Positions 33,821 through 43,971 are shown, numbered from the stretch's first letter. The stretch is 64,000 nucleotides of DNA from Nocardia africana NBRC 100379 (GCF_001612635.1 NZ_BDAV01000006.1:434001-498000), one strand, 5' to 3'. Translations and numbers: made by a program. Notes: generated from the sequence alone by a model not told the origin.

Positions 33821-34645
33821 TTACTCGTTGACCAGCCGCAGCGCCGGACTGCGCACGGCGCGCCGGTCGACCAGCCACACCTGCACACTCTGATCGATTG
33901 CCGGACTGAGGGATTGGATCTCGACCTCGACCTCACCGCGCTGCGGATGATCGATATGCAGCGCACCGGACCGGAATTCGGTGACCCGGTGTTCCTGCCA
34001 GCGGCAGGAGAATTCCGGGAATCGGTGCAATCGCTGGATCAGCGCGTCGAGTCCGGGATCGTCGGGCCAGTGCGTGCGCGCCGAGCGCAGCGTCGACACC
34101 ATCATCTCCGCGGCGACGGGCCAGTCCCGCCACCGCTGCGGCGCCTCCGGATGCGCGAAGAAATAGGTGGCCAGATTGTGTTCGGCGACCTCGTCGAGCA
34201 GGCCCAGCGGTTCGGCGAAATCGCGCCACGCCGGATTCCAGGCGAGGATGTCGAGCCACCGGCCCGCCACGAAGGCGGGCGTGGGATGCATGGCATCCAG
34301 TACGGCCTGGACGGTGTCGGTGACCTGTTCCCGCGCCTGGCCCGAGGACGGGCACTCGCGGGCGTGTTCCATGCCGACGGCGAGATTGCCGAAATGGTGG
34401 CGTTCGACCTCGTTGAGCCGCAGCGCCTCCGCCAGTGCCCCCAGCACCGCCATCGAGGGGTTGGTATCGCGGCCCTGTTCGAGGCGGGCGAGATAATCGA
34501 CGCTCACCCCGGCCAGCGCGGCGACCTCTTCCCGCCGCAGTCCGGGGGTGCGTCGCCGCCGGCCGGCCGGCAACCCGACATCCTCGGGTTGCAGCTGAGC
34601 CCGCCGGGCGATGAGAAACTCGCCGAATTCCGATCGTGCCACCAC
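33821..34645 (-). CDS. XRE-type regulator (MmyB-like)
   Basis: 274 residues. XRE HTH at about 33-85 (GLRREEVAALAGVSVDYLARLEQG), followed by the MmyB-like ligand-binding domain (WLDILAWNPAWRDF, then LGLLDE and ARTHWPDDPGL). In Streptomyces MmyB the C-terminal domain binds a fatty acid. It diverges from the YceI gene, 99 bases away, and may regulate it. Confidence 0.87.
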   Translation of the reverse strand: MVARSEFGEFLIARRAQLQPEDVGLPAGRRRRTPGLRREEVAALAGVSVDYLARLEQGRDTNPSMAVLGALAEALRLNEVERHHFGNLAVGMEHARECPSSGQAREQVTDTVQAVLDAMHPTPAFVAGRWLDILAWNPAWRDFAEPLGLLDEVAEHNLATYFFAHPEAPQRWRDWPVAAEMMVSTLRSARTHWPDDPGLDALIQRLHRFPEFSCRWQEHRVTEFRSGALHIDHPQRGEVEVEIQSLSPAIDQSVQVWLVDRRAVRSPALRLVNE

Positions 34646-34744
34646 ACCATCCTGTATCCGTCCGGGCCTTGTTATCCACGCCCTGGCAGTCCCAGGATAA
34701 CCGCGGTGTGGCTAACCGGACCACGGTCCGCAAATCTGGTGGAC

Positions 34745-35284
34745 ATGACCACTTCCGAGCAGACCACTCTCGCCACCGGCTCCTGGGCCCTGGACCCCGC
34801 CCACTCCTCGGTGAACTTCACCGTCCGCCACCTGGGCATCTCCAAGGTCCGCGGCCGCTTCAACAACTTCGAGACCAGCTTCGTCGTGGACGCCTCCGGT
34901 GCGGCCACCATCGAGGCAACCATCTACCTCGACTCGTTCGACACCGGCAACTCCCAGCGTGACGAGCACGTCCGGAGCGCGGAGCTGCTCAACGTCACCG
35001 AGCGCCCCACCCTGCACTTCAAGGCCGTCGAGCCGGTGCGGGTCGCCGAGGAGTTCGAGGTCACCGGTGAGGTGACCCTCGGCGGCGTGACCAAGCCCGT
35101 CACCCTCGACGTCGAGTGGGGCGGCGTGCAGCCGTTCGCCGACGGCAGCCGCCACGCCGGATTCACCGCCACCGGCGCCATCAAGCGCAGCGAGTTCGAT
35201 GTCGCGCCGGGCCTGCCCACCGCCATGCTCAGCGACAAGGTCGCCATCGAGCTCGACATCCAGCTGGTCGAGCCGCAGGCCTAG
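34745..35284 (+). CDS. YceI family protein
   Basis: 179 residues, a YceI lipocalin-like beta-barrel that in relatives binds polyisoprenoid or amide lipids. Signatures: GSWALDPAHSSVNFTVRHL at the N-terminus, SFDTGNSQRDEHVRS in the middle and FDVAPGLP near the end. There is no signal peptide, so it is cytoplasmic. ATG at 34745. Given lcp elsewhere in the window, an isoprenoid ligand is a tempting but untested idea. Confidence 0.9.
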   Translation: MTTSEQTTLATGSWALDPAHSSVNFTVRHLGISKVRGRFNNFETSFVVDASGAATIEATIYLDSFDTGNSQRDEHVRSAELLNVTERPTLHFKAVEPVRVAEEFEVTGEVTLGGVTKPVTLDVEWGGVQPFADGSRHAGFTATGAIKRSEFDVAPGLPTAMLSDKVAIELDIQLVEPQA

Positions 35285-35339
35285 TCGACACCGATCCCGG
35301 TCACACCGCCGCGGCCGCGCCGCCGGGCGGACACAGCAC

Positions 35340-35367
35340 CTGCCGGTCCGGTTCTCCGGGCCGGCAG
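35340..35367. terminator. Bidirectional hairpin terminator
   Basis: Twelve-pair stem (CTGCCGGTCCGG with CCGGGCCGGCAG, one G-U) and a 4-base loop between the convergent yceI and luxR-type genes. Confidence 0.75.
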
Positions 35368-35405
35368 TCGCGTATCCGGGGCCGGCTTCACAGCAGACCG
35401 CACCA

Positions 35406-36287
35406 TCACGGGAGCAGCCCGCAGCGCCGGGCCCGGACCACCGCCTCGTGCCTGCTGTGGGCGCCGAGTTTCGTCATGGCACTGCGCAGATAGCTCTTCA
35501 CCGTTTCCGGACGCAACGAAAGCCGCTGCGCCGCTTCACCGTTGGTACAGCCGAGTGCCACATACGACAGCACGTCCAGTTCGCGCGGGGAGAGGGCGGG
35601 CACGGAGTCCGCGGCCACGGCCTCCTCGGGCCCGCCCATCAACCGCACCAGGGTGTCCGATACCGCGCGCAACCGCTTGCGCGCCTCGGCATCGGTGAGC
35701 GTCTGCGCGATCCCTCGCACCTCGGCGTGCAGATCCCGAAGTTGTTCCGCGACAACGGCATCCGGCGCGGGACCGGTGGTGACCTCGGAGGGTCCGCGCG
35801 TCGCGGCCTGCAGGCGCAGCCGCCGGTCCACCTCGTCGCGCACCGCCAGTTCCACGGCCAGGCGCCGGCTCGACCGCAGCACCAGCTCGGCGATGCGATC
35901 ACCGATCGGCCCCGGTTCGCGACTGGCGACATAGAGCACGGCCCGGGAACTCCCGTCCACCACGACCGGCACCCCGACCACCGCGCGCAGTCCCTCCATC
36001 GACACCGGACCGTCGTAGTGATGGGTGATGGTCGCCGCCGCCCGGTAGTCCGCGACCGAGGTCGGACGCCGGCTGGCCACGGCCGCACCACCCACCCCCG
36101 AGGTGGGCGATACCACCAGTCCGCGCATGGCGGCGGTGCGCGTGCCGAAGAACTCGCTCAGGATCAGCGCCCCGTCGCAGACCTCCCCGCCGAACACCAC
36201 CGGCATCCCGGACAGCGCCGAGACCTGCCGCAACTCGGCCCGCAACGCATCGACGTCGCGCGGGCGGAGCAAGTCGGCGGAGGCCAT
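35406..36287 (-). CDS. LuxR-type regulator with GAF-like sensor
   Basis: 293 residues. A GAF-like sensory region at about 20-145 ([20 protein letters not shown]), a helical linker and a LuxR/NarL HTH at 228-288 ([36 protein letters not shown]). No receiver domain. It diverges from the fadD operon 70 bases away, so it may control acyl-CoA synthetase expression. Ligand unknown. Confidence 0.85.
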   Translation of the reverse strand: MASADLLRPRDVDALRAELRQVSALSGMPVVFGGEVCDGALILSEFFGTRTAAMRGLVVSPTSGVGGAAVASRRPTSVADYRAAATITHHYDGPVSMEGLRAVVGVPVVVDGSSRAVLYVASREPGPIGDRIAELVLRSSRRLAVELAVRDEVDRRLRLQAATRGPSEVTTGPAPDAVVAEQLRDLHAEVRGIAQTLTDAEARKRLRAVSDTLVRLMGGPEEAVAADSVPALSPRELDVLSYVALGCTNGEAAQRLSLRPETVKSYLRSAMTKLGAHSRHEAVVRARRCGLLP

Positions 36288-36357
36288 GGGCGCTACCCCT
36301 TTCCGGGGGTGGTGGAGAGCAAAGTGTGACGTGAATCCTATATCCGTGAGCGCGAGT

Positions 36358-38019
36358 ATGGACCGGGTCCGGCCGGTGAGTTATACGCACGGGGTATGGG
36401 ATGCGCCGCTGCTGGGCGAGACGATCGGGGCGAATCTCGATCGCACGGTGGCCATCCACGGTGATCGAGACGCACTCGTCGACCGGGTGACCGGAGTGCG
36501 CTGGAGTTATCGCGAATTCGCCGCCGAGGTCGCTGCGGTGGCGCTCGGTCTGCTGGAGGCGGGCATCGGCAAGGGCGATCGGGTCGGCATCTGGTCGCCC
36601 AATCGTGCCGAGTGGACGCTGGTGCAGTTCGCCACCGCGAAGATCGGCGCGATCCTGGTCAACATCAATCCGGCCTATCGCAGCGAGGAAGTGCGCTATG
36701 TGATCACCCAGGCCGGGATCCGGATGCTGATCTCGGCGCGCGAGCACAAGAGCTCGAACTACGCCGAGATCATCGGCCGGGTGCGGCCCGAATGCCCGGA
36801 TCTCGAGCGGGTGGTCCTGTTCGACAGCGCCGAATGGGAGACACTGGTCGCCGCGGGCCGCGCCGCCGATCCCGAGCGCCTGGCCGAGGCCGGAGCCAGG
36901 CTGGCCGCCGACGATCCGATCAACATCCAATACACCTCGGGCACGACGGGTTTCCCCAAGGGCGCGACGCTGTCGCACCACAACATCCTCAACAACGGCT
37001 ATTTCGTCGGCGAATTGTGCGGCTACACCGAGGCCGACCGGATCTGCATTCCGGTGCCGTTCTATCACTGCTTCGGCATGGTGATGGGCAATCTGGCGGC
37101 GACGAGTCACGGTGCGGCCATGGTGATTCCGGCGGCTTCCTTCGAGCCGCGGGCCACGCTCGCCGCGGTCGCCGAGGAACGCTGCACCTCGCTGTACGGG
37201 GTGCCGACGATGTTCATCGCCGAATTGGCCGATCCGGACTTCGAATCCTTCGACCTGAGTTCGCTGCGCACCGGCATCATGGCCGGCTCACCGTGCCCGG
37301 TGGAGGTGATGAAGCAGGTGATCGAGCGAATGGGCATGGCCGAGGTGTCCATCTGCTACGGCATGACCGAAACGTCGCCGGTGAGCACACAGACCCGCCG
37401 CGACGACACCATCACCCAGCGCACCGCCACGGTCGGCCGCGTGGGCCCGCACCTCGAGATCAAGATCGTCGATCCCGACACCGGGCTGACCGTTCCGCGC
37501 GGTGAACCGGGTGAGTTGTGCACGCGCGGCTATTCGGTGATGCTCGGCTACTGGAACGATCCGGGCAAGACCGCCGAGGCGATCGACGCCGCCCGCTGGA
37601 TGCACACCGGCGATCTGGCCACCATGGACGACGACGGTTACGTCGCGATCACCGGCCGGATCAAGGACATGGTGATTCGCGGCGGCGAGAACATCTATCC
37701 GCGCGAGATCGAGGAATTCCTCTACACCCATCCCGACATCCTGGACGCCCAGGTGGTCGGGATCCCCGACCCGAAATACGGCGAGGAGTTGGTGGCCTGG
37801 ATCCGGATGCGCGAGGGCGCGGCCGCATTGGACGCGCAGACGCTGGCCCAGTTCTGCGGCGGCCGCCTGGCCTATTACAAGATTCCGCGCTACGTCCACG
37901 TGGTCGAGGAATTCCCGATGACCGTCACCGGCAAGGTGCGCAAGGTCGACATCCGCGCGACGTCCGAACGTCTGTTCGGCGCGCGGGAGCTGGATCAGCA
38001 ACAGACAGGAGAGCAGTGA
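36358..38019 (+). CDS. Fatty-acid CoA ligase (FadD-type)
   Basis: 553 residues of the ANL superfamily. P-loop [11 protein letters not shown] (192-202), [10 protein letters not shown] adenine motif around 340, hinge [20 protein letters not shown] and C-terminal catalytic Lys in [10 protein letters not shown]. It activates a carboxylic acid as acyl-AMP and then acyl-CoA. The IRGGENIYP and HTGDLATMD stretches are typical of FadD/AcsA2-like medium-to-long chain enzymes. Start is ATG 36358 or GTG 36346; no ribosome site is clear. The stop overlaps the next synthetase by one base. Confidence 0.92.
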   Translation: MDRVRPVSYTHGVWDAPLLGETIGANLDRTVAIHGDRDALVDRVTGVRWSYREFAAEVAAVALGLLEAGIGKGDRVGIWSPNRAEWTLVQFATAKIGAILVNINPAYRSEEVRYVITQAGIRMLISAREHKSSNYAEIIGRVRPECPDLERVVLFDSAEWETLVAAGRAADPERLAEAGARLAADDPINIQYTSGTTGFPKGATLSHHNILNNGYFVGELCGYTEADRICIPVPFYHCFGMVMGNLAATSHGAAMVIPAASFEPRATLAAVAEERCTSLYGVPTMFIAELADPDFESFDLSSLRTGIMAGSPCPVEVMKQVIERMGMAEVSICYGMTETSPVSTQTRRDDTITQRTATVGRVGPHLEIKIVDPDTGLTVPRGEPGELCTRGYSVMLGYWNDPGKTAEAIDAARWMHTGDLATMDDDGYVAITGRIKDMVIRGGENIYPREIEEFLYTHPDILDAQVVGIPDPKYGEELVAWIRMREGAAALDAQTLAQFCGGRLAYYKIPRYVHVVEEFPMTVTGKVRKVDIRATSERLFGARELDQQQTGEQ

Positions 38020-39722
38020 TGACGTCCAACACCGAGTTGTATCGCCAGGCGCGCGACCGGCTGGTCGAGCTGGCGACCGACTACGACACCGCGGTGCGGA
38101 CGTTCCACTGGCCCCGGCTGACCGGTGAATTCAATTGGGCCGTCGACTGGTTCGACGTCATCGCACGGGGCAACGATCGCACCGCGCTGTGGATCGTCGA
38201 GGAGGACGGCAGCGAACTGCGGGTGAGTTTCGACGAGATGGCGCAGCGCTCGGATCGGGTGGCGACCTGGCTCGCCGAACTCGGTGTGCGCCGAGGGGAT
38301 CGGGTCATCCTGATGCTGGGCAACCAGGTCGAGCTCTGGGAGTCGATGCTCGCCGTCGCCAAACTCGGCGCGGTGGTCATGCCCACCACGGGTGCGCTCG
38401 GGCCGGCCGATCTGGTCGACCGGATCACCAGGGGCGCCGTGCGTTTCGTCATCACCAACGCCCGCGACACCGCGAAATTCGACGAGGTGCCCGGCGACTA
38501 TCGGCGTATCGCGGTCGGCGGTCCGGTCGAGGGCTGGCACGACTACGCGCAGGCCGCCGCGGTGGAATCGGCGGGCCCCTTCCCGGCCGTGACGCAGGTG
38601 GGCGACGAACTGCTGGTCTATTTCACCTCCGGTACCACGAGCAAGCCGAAGATGGTGCAGCACAACCAGACCAGCTATCCGGTCGGACATCTGAGCACCA
38701 TGTACTGGATCGGCGTCCGCCCCGGCGACGTCCATCTCGCGATCAGCGCGCCGGGCTGGGCGAAACACGCCTGGAGCTGCTTCTTCGCGCCCTGGATCGC
38801 CGAAGCGACGATCTTCGTCTACAACTACGGCCGGTTCGATGCCGAGGCGCTGCTCGGTCAGCTCCGCCGCGCGGAGGTCAACACCTTCTGCGCGCCACCG
38901 ACGGTGTGGCGCATGCTGATTCAGGCCGATCTCGGCGAGCGCCCGGCCGGCCTGCGCGAAATCCTCGGCGCCGGTGAACCACTCAACCCCGACGTGATCG
39001 CACAGGTGGAAAACGCCTGGGGACTGACCATCCGGGACGGGTTCGGGCAGACCGAGACGACGCTGCAGATCGCCAACACCCCCGGGCAACCGGTCAAGGC
39101 CGGCTCGATGGGCCGCCCCATGCCGGGGGTGCCGGTGGTGCTGGTCGACCCCGTCACCGGCGCGCCCGCCGAGGAGGGCGAGATCTGCCTGGATCTGAGC
39201 GCCCACCCGGTCAACCTGATGAACGGCTACCTGCAGGATCCGGAACGCAATGCGGCGGTGATGGAAGGCGGCTACTACCACACCGGTGATGTGGCGGCGC
39301 GCGACGAAGACGGCTACATCACCTATATCGGCCGTACCGACGACGTGTTCAAATCCTCCGATTACAAGGTTTCCCCGTTCGAACTCGAAAGCGTGCTGAT
39401 CGAGCATCCCGCGGTGGTGGAGGCCGCGGTGGTACCGCAACCCGACGACACGCGCCTGGCCGTGCCCAAGGCGTATGTCACGCTGGCCGCCGGCTGGGAT
39501 CCCGACCGCGAAACCGCAAGGGCCATCCTGGAATACGCGCGCGACCACCTCGCCCCGTATCTGCGGGTGCGGCGGATCGAGTTCACCGAACTGCCCAAGA
39601 CGATCTCGGGCAAGATCCGCCGCGTCGAGTTGCGTCAGCGCGAGGAGGCCGCCCACGCCGCCGGCACCGGGATCGCCCAGGAATTCCGTTACGAGGATGT
39701 CCTTGCGCAACCGACCGGTTAG
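38019..39722 (+). CDS. Acyl/acetyl-CoA synthetase (AMP-forming)
   Basis: 567 residues, second ANL enzyme of the operon. P-loop TSGTTSKPK (203-211), DGFGQTETT around 350, YHTGDVAARDEDGYITYIGRTDD and a final PKTISGKIRRVE catalytic Lys. The TSKPKM P-loop and SSDYKVSPFELES hinge fit medium-chain or acetyl-type synthetases (ACSM/acs-like). ATG 38019 overlaps the upstream stop (TGATG), with AGGAGA seven bases before. Two different acyl activators side by side suggest use of a non-standard acid or of branched or aromatic acids. Confidence 0.9.
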   Translation: MTSNTELYRQARDRLVELATDYDTAVRTFHWPRLTGEFNWAVDWFDVIARGNDRTALWIVEEDGSELRVSFDEMAQRSDRVATWLAELGVRRGDRVILMLGNQVELWESMLAVAKLGAVVMPTTGALGPADLVDRITRGAVRFVITNARDTAKFDEVPGDYRRIAVGGPVEGWHDYAQAAAVESAGPFPAVTQVGDELLVYFTSGTTSKPKMVQHNQTSYPVGHLSTMYWIGVRPGDVHLAISAPGWAKHAWSCFFAPWIAEATIFVYNYGRFDAEALLGQLRRAEVNTFCAPPTVWRMLIQADLGERPAGLREILGAGEPLNPDVIAQVENAWGLTIRDGFGQTETTLQIANTPGQPVKAGSMGRPMPGVPVVLVDPVTGAPAEEGEICLDLSAHPVNLMNGYLQDPERNAAVMEGGYYHTGDVAARDEDGYITYIGRTDDVFKSSDYKVSPFELESVLIEHPAVVEAAVVPQPDDTRLAVPKAYVTLAAGWDPDRETARAILEYARDHLAPYLRVRRIEFTELPKTISGKIRRVELRQREEAAHAAGTGIAQEFRYEDVLAQPTG

Positions 39723-39753
39723 CGGTTCGCTGCGACTTTGCCGATGAGTTGCT

Positions 39754-39778
39754 CGCCGCCGGCCCCTTGCCGGCGGCG
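39754..39778 (+). terminator. Hairpin terminator of the acyl-CoA synthetase operon
   Basis: Perfect 10-pair stem CGCCGCCGGC / GCCGGCGGCG with a 5-base loop, 31 bases after the stop. Confidence 0.75.
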
Positions 39779-39984
39779 CTACACTTTCGATGAAAAGTTT
39801 GGTCGAAACCGCCTGCGAGTGCAGAATTCTCACGCAGATTCCTCGCGGCCGTCAGAATGTGAAAATGGCACATTTGCCCGGATGTGGCGCGTTCGGCGCT
39901 GGCCCGATTGTGACAGCGTGACAAGACTGACAAAGTACGCGCAGCGCGTTCCGGATGTGTAGCTACGACCGATGGGAGAGCACC

Positions 39985-40176
39985 GTGTTGTACACCTTCG
40001 AAACCGCCACCCAGTACGTGATCGCCGAACTGGAGGCCAAGGGCACGGCGACCCGCGAGGACTTCGATGTACCGGCCATCGTCGCCACCTCCCACGCGAT
40101 CGCCGAGAGCTGGGATTTCCAGGCGCTGGACCGGCATACGTTCTGGAGTATCGCGGCGAGCAATCTGCGGGCATAG
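39985..40176 (+). CDS. Small hypothetical protein
   Basis: 63 residues from GTG 39985 with GGGAGAG eight bases upstream. Mixed alpha character with aromatic residues (YTFETATQYVIAELEAKG, ESWDFQALDRHTFWSIA). Strong third-position GC bias supports a real gene. No domain recognised; the short helix pattern could be a small DNA- or protein-binding unit. Stand-alone, followed by a hairpin. Confidence 0.6.
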   Translation: MLYTFETATQYVIAELEAKGTATREDFDVPAIVATSHAIAESWDFQALDRHTFWSIAASNLRA

Positions 40177-40192
40177 CGCGGCCCGCGGTGCC

Positions 40193-40252
40193 GCTCGATC
40201 ACCCATCCCGGCGTCGGTCGCTACACCCGGACGCCGAGGCCGGTGATCGAGC
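40193..40252. terminator. Bidirectional hairpin terminator
   Basis: Outer arms GCTCGATCACC (40193-40203) and GGTGATCGAGC (40242-40252), with an inner pair CGGCGTC / GACGCCG, between convergent genes. Confidence 0.65.
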
Positions 40253-40304
40253 GAAGCGCTCCGCGGCTCCGCCTGCCCCGCGATCGGGGCCCGCATCCGA
40301 TGAA

Positions 40305-41312
40305 CTAGGCCTGACAGCCGGCCGATCCCGCAGTGCGCGTGTGCGCCACCATCGACCAGCGCCGCGCCGCACGCCGCATCGACCCCGCGTCCGCGTAGCC
40401 GAGCAATGCCGCCTGCCGCTCCCGGCTCAGCGGGCCCGCGGCCTCGGCCCGGGCCAGGCGGGCGCGATCCAATTCGCGCCGCCACGTGGTCCCCGCCTCG
40501 GACAGTCGCCGCTGCAGGGTGCGCGGACTGATGGCGAGCCGCCGCGCCACCTGCTCGAGCGAGACCGCGCCCTCGGTGAAAGCGTCGGCCAACGCCCGCG
40601 ACACCCGCTCCGGCCAGGCCGAGGCCAGCGGCGGTGGCGGCGGCAACGCGGCGGCCAGCGGTTGCAACACCTCCGCGAGCACCGGATCGGCGGTGGTCAG
40701 CGGCAGATCCATATCGGCCGACCGAAAGGTCATCGAATCCACCGGGGCACCGAATTCCACCGCCGCCGAACCGAATACCTCGGTGAACGCCTCCAGCCGA
40801 CGCGGCGCCGGCTGTCGCAGGGATACCTGGACCGGGTCGAGCGGCGCGGCCACCACGCGGCGGGCGCGGGTCAGCACGGCGACCAGCCCCCACAGCTGCA
40901 CCAGTTCGCGCCCGCGCCCCTCGCCCTCGATCATGTCGAGGTACAGCGTGGTCTCGGCCTCGTTCTCCACCACCAGATCGAAGCGGTGATTGGTGGTGAC
41001 CGCGGTGACGTACGGACCACAGGTCGCCAGTCCGGCGCCCACCGTCGGCGCGCTGGCGAACAGATAGTCGTAGAGCCGCGTGGCGGCCAGCTGATATCTG
41101 CTGGCGACGTGCAGCGCTACATCGGGATCGTCGAGCCACTTCTCCCCGATCTCCCACAACCGGGAAAAGACCCGCGCGGGCACATGAACGCCTTCGCCGG
41201 CCAGTGTCCATTCCGGTAGTTCGCATTCGCGCAGCAGTCGGTCACGATCGATCCCGGCGTCGGTCATCTGCGAGATCACGAAACGATGCAGCAATGTCTG
41301 GTCGGTACCCAT
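40305..41312 (-). CDS. AraC-family regulator
   Basis: 335 residues. N-terminal AraC-binding (Arabinose_bd) type domain to about 210, HTH_18 at about 235-315 (SLEQVARRLAISPRTLQRRL, second HTH diverged). ATG 41312 with a strong GCAGGAGGG site; an upstream extension is unlikely. This layout is common in regulators of lipid or steroid catabolism in mycolate bacteria. No divergent partner except the VOC gene 220 bases away. Confidence 0.85.
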   Translation of the reverse strand: MGTDQTLLHRFVISQMTDAGIDRDRLLRECELPEWTLAGEGVHVPARVFSRLWEIGEKWLDDPDVALHVASRYQLAATRLYDYLFASAPTVGAGLATCGPYVTAVTTNHRFDLVVENEAETTLYLDMIEGEGRGRELVQLWGLVAVLTRARRVVAAPLDPVQVSLRQPAPRRLEAFTEVFGSAAVEFGAPVDSMTFRSADMDLPLTTADPVLAEVLQPLAAALPPPPPLASAWPERVSRALADAFTEGAVSLEQVARRLAISPRTLQRRLSEAGTTWRRELDRARLARAEAAGPLSRERQAALLGYADAGSMRRAARRWSMVAHTRTAGSAGCQA

Positions 41313-41532
41313 ATCCCTCCTGCCCTGATTCGCGTCCCCGAACACGTTGCCGGAAACGCTAATCACTCCGACCAGCGTTTCGACCGAAATTCACTCCGAT
41401 TGTGGTGGTCAGCACGTTTCGGCAATAGATTGATCCTGGTCACCGGGCTTTCGATCCCGAATTGTGACAAACCCAGCCACGCCGTCCGATTCGTTCAAGA
41501 CGGCACCGGCGGCGGCGCTCTACGGTGACGCC

Positions 41533-41922
41533 ATGGCACCTCAACTCAACGCAATCGGCGTGGTCGTCTCCGACGTGACGGCCGCGCTCGGCTTCTACCG
41601 GCGGCTCGGTCTCGAATTCGGCGACGTCGTCGGTGGTGGGCACGTGGAAGCTCCGCTACCGGGCGGATTCCGGCTGATGCTCGACTCCGAGGAGAACATC
41701 GCGCACGACGTCGGCGACCGGAACTGGAACGCCGCGGCGGGCCGGATCGGGCTGGCCGTCGAATGCGATTCGGCGGCCGAGGTCGACGCGCTGTTCGACG
41801 AGTTGGTCGCGGCCGGATACCACGGGGAAACACAGCCCTTCGACGCGGTGTGGGGCCAGCGCTACGCCACCGTGCACGATCCGGACGGCAATGGCGTCGA
41901 CCTCTACGCGCCGCTGAGCTGA
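41533..41922 (+). CDS. VOC (glyoxalase/bleomycin-resistance) family protein
   Basis: 129 residues starting MAPQLNAIGV at 41533; the longer GTG form at 41464 adds a 23-residue tail with no role in the fold. Single VOC domain with paired beta-alpha-beta-beta-beta modules (VVVSDVTAALGFYRRLGLEF and the ending DPDGNGVDLYAP). It may act as a glyoxalase, dioxygenase or binding protein. Its 3' end overlaps the convergent AraC gene by 19 bases. Confidence 0.86.
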   Translation: MAPQLNAIGVVVSDVTAALGFYRRLGLEFGDVVGGGHVEAPLPGGFRLMLDSEENIAHDVGDRNWNAAAGRIGLAVECDSAAEVDALFDELVAAGYHGETQPFDAVWGQRYATVHDPDGNGVDLYAPLS

Positions 41923-42644
41923 TACTCCTCGGCGGGCGCGGCGGCCCCTCGGATACGGCCCGGTGACCGCCCGGTCAGGGTCCGGATCTCCCGGGTCATA
42001 TGGGCCTGATCCGCATATCCGGCCAGCGCCGCGGTTTCGGCGAAACCGATGCCGGTGCGGCTCAGATCCAGCGCCCGGCGCATCCGCAGCACGCGGGCCA
42101 GCATCTTCGGGCCGTATCCGAAGGCCGAGACCGAGAGCCGATGCAGTCGCCGGGCGCCCAGGCCCAGCGCGTCGGCCGTGGCCGCGACCGTCTCCCCGGC
42201 GTCCAGCCGGCGCACGATCTGCGCCACCACCGGATCGGGCGGGGCGGTCGCCGCCGCACAGAGGCGGGCCACCTCCTCGAGCCCGCGCAGCGGATCCGGC
42301 GCCGCCGCGACCACATCGGCCATGACGCGGGCCCGCCGCGACGTCCACACCTCGTCCAGTCCGGCCCGGCGATCCAGCAGTTCCGGCGCCCGCACGCCGA
42401 GCAGCGCCGGAGCGGTACCCGGTGCGAAGCGGATCCCGTACACGGTCTGCGCGGCGGCACCGCTGTGGTAGGCGCGGGTATCCGGACCGGCCACCAGCAA
42501 CCGGCCACCGAGCCACAGCAGATCCATGCAGCCGTCCGGCAACACCGTGGCCGACTCCCCCGCCACCTCCCGCTGCCACACGATCGCGCCCGCGGACGCC
42601 CGCGAGCGGCGTTCGCGATAGAGCTTCGGCGAATTCTCGGCCAC
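41904..42644 (-). CDS. AraC-family regulator (short, DUF6597-like N-terminus)
   Basis: 246 residues. The N-terminal sensor (LPDGCMDLLWLGGRLLVAGPDT, VYGIRFAPG) resembles DUF6597; the AraC HTH at about 150-230 contains GFAETAALAGYADQAHMTREIRTLTGRSP. It converges on the VOC gene with overlapping 3' ends, suggesting a functional link or strict antisense effect. Start ATG 42644. Confidence 0.85.
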   Translation of the reverse strand: MAENSPKLYRERRSRASAGAIVWQREVAGESATVLPDGCMDLLWLGGRLLVAGPDTRAYHSGAAAQTVYGIRFAPGTAPALLGVRAPELLDRRAGLDEVWTSRRARVMADVVAAAPDPLRGLEEVARLCAAATAPPDPVVAQIVRRLDAGETVAATADALGLGARRLHRLSVSAFGYGPKMLARVLRMRRALDLSRTGIGFAETAALAGYADQAHMTREIRTLTGRSPGRIRGAAAPAEEYQLSGA

Positions 42645-42787
42645 GCCGAAAGGTTATCGCCCGGCACCGACGGAATCGGATCCGAACACGTGATCGAGCA
42701 CACATCGAGTTGCTGCTGGTTCGCTGCTCGCCGTTAGACTGCCGGTCCGAGACAGCGTGATGTGTTCGGATCGATCGTGAGGCTGAC

Positions 42788-43249
42788 ATGCTCAAAGGGT
42801 TCAAAGACTTCCTGATGCGCGGCAACGTCATCGAATTGGCGACCGCGGTGGTGATGGGTACGGCCTTCACCGCGATCGTCACGTCGGTGACGAAGGGAAT
42901 CGTCGAGCCGCTGCTCGCGGTCGTGGGGACCAACGGGCAGCTCGGATTGGGGGTGCAACTGGTCGCCGGAAAACCGGCCACATTCATCGCGGTCGGCCCG
43001 ATCGTCAGTGCGGCGATCAATTTCCTCATGGTGGCGACGGTGTTGTATTTCGTGCTCATTCTTCCGATGAACACCTTGCAGAAACGGTTCAGCCGCAAGA
43101 AGAAGGCCGTCCCGACCCAAACCGAATTGCTGATCGAAATCCGCGATCTGCTGGCCGGCCGGAGCGAATCCGCCACCACCGACGCCGTCGTGGACACCGA
43201 CGCGACCGAAGCCCAGCGCCGGGTCGCCGAGATGGTTCACGAGCGCTGA
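42788..43249 (+). CDS. mscL: Large-conductance mechanosensitive channel MscL
   Basis: 153 residues. N-terminal amphipathic helix MLKGFKDFLMRGNVIELA, TM1 with the constriction region VVMGTAFTAIVTSV, periplasmic loop, TM2 (SAAINFLMVATVLYFVLIL) and a charged C-terminal helical bundle. It is a homopentameric pressure valve opened by membrane tension on osmotic downshock. Stand-alone gene. Confidence 0.96.
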   Translation: MLKGFKDFLMRGNVIELATAVVMGTAFTAIVTSVTKGIVEPLLAVVGTNGQLGLGVQLVAGKPATFIAVGPIVSAAINFLMVATVLYFVLILPMNTLQKRFSRKKKAVPTQTELLIEIRDLLAGRSESATTDAVVDTDATEAQRRVAEMVHER

Positions 43250-43269
43250 GCCGAAAATCTCTGTAGTCG

Positions 43270-43842
43270 TTACCTTTTCGCACCGACGAAGTCGACGGTG
43301 GCGACCATCTGCCGGGCCAGCTGTTCGGGGTCGGCGCCGCCGAGATCGGAGTCGGTGAGCGCGCCCTCGCGCCACAACGACGCGAAGCCGTGCACGAGCG
43401 ACCAGGCGGCGAGTTCGGTCGCCGGTCGCGCGGATTCCGCGACGCCCAATTGGGCTACCCCGAACCGCAATTCCTCGCCGGATACGGTGCGCGCCGCGAT
43501 CAGCTCCGGATCGTCGACGCGCAGCAGGTCGTGGCGGAACATGACGTCGAAGTGCCCGGGGTGGCGCCGCGCGAAGCGGATGTAGGCGACCGCCATCTCC
43601 CGGAAATCGTCGCGGGAGCCTCGCAATTCCTCGGCCAGCAGCTCGTATCCGCGGATCGCGAGTGCGGTGAGCAGGCCCTGCCGATTGCCGAAATGGTGGG
43701 CGGGCGCGGCATGTGAGACGCCGGCGCGCTGGGCCAGCGCTCGCAGCGAGACCGCGTCGACGCCGTCGGCAGCGATCTGCTCGGCCGCCGCCGTCAGCAG
43801 CGTTGCCCGCAGATCTCCGTGGTGGTAGGAGCTCTTGGTCAC
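43270..43842 (-). CDS. TetR-family regulator
   Basis: 190 residues. HTH at about 8-55 (SSYHHGDLRATLLTAAAEQI, HFGNRQGLL) of the subgroup with TetR_C_13/WHG-type C-terminus (TVSGEELRFGVAQLG). It converges on mscL with a 20-base gap and is head-to-head with the class-A-like hydrolase, which it could regulate. Start ATG 43842. Confidence 0.83.
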   Translation of the reverse strand: MTKSSYHHGDLRATLLTAAAEQIAADGVDAVSLRALAQRAGVSHAAPAHHFGNRQGLLTALAIRGYELLAEELRGSRDDFREMAVAYIRFARRHPGHFDVMFRHDLLRVDDPELIAARTVSGEELRFGVAQLGVAESARPATELAAWSLVHGFASLWREGALTDSDLGGADPEQLARQMVATVDFVGAKR

Positions 43843-43971
43843 CCGACGATCGTGGCGCAGGGACCGGGCCCGAGTCCACCAACACGCCCGAAAGCAACCG
43901 CACGGGGAACCGACAGCGTTCTACCAACCGGCACTCGAGCTGTACACAGCTTTGCGCGGTTTCTGGAAGAT

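Noticed and set aside
41464..41532. Extended VOC start at GTG 41464
   Set aside because: The added 23 residues precede the fold; ATG 41533 starts directly at the first VOC strand.
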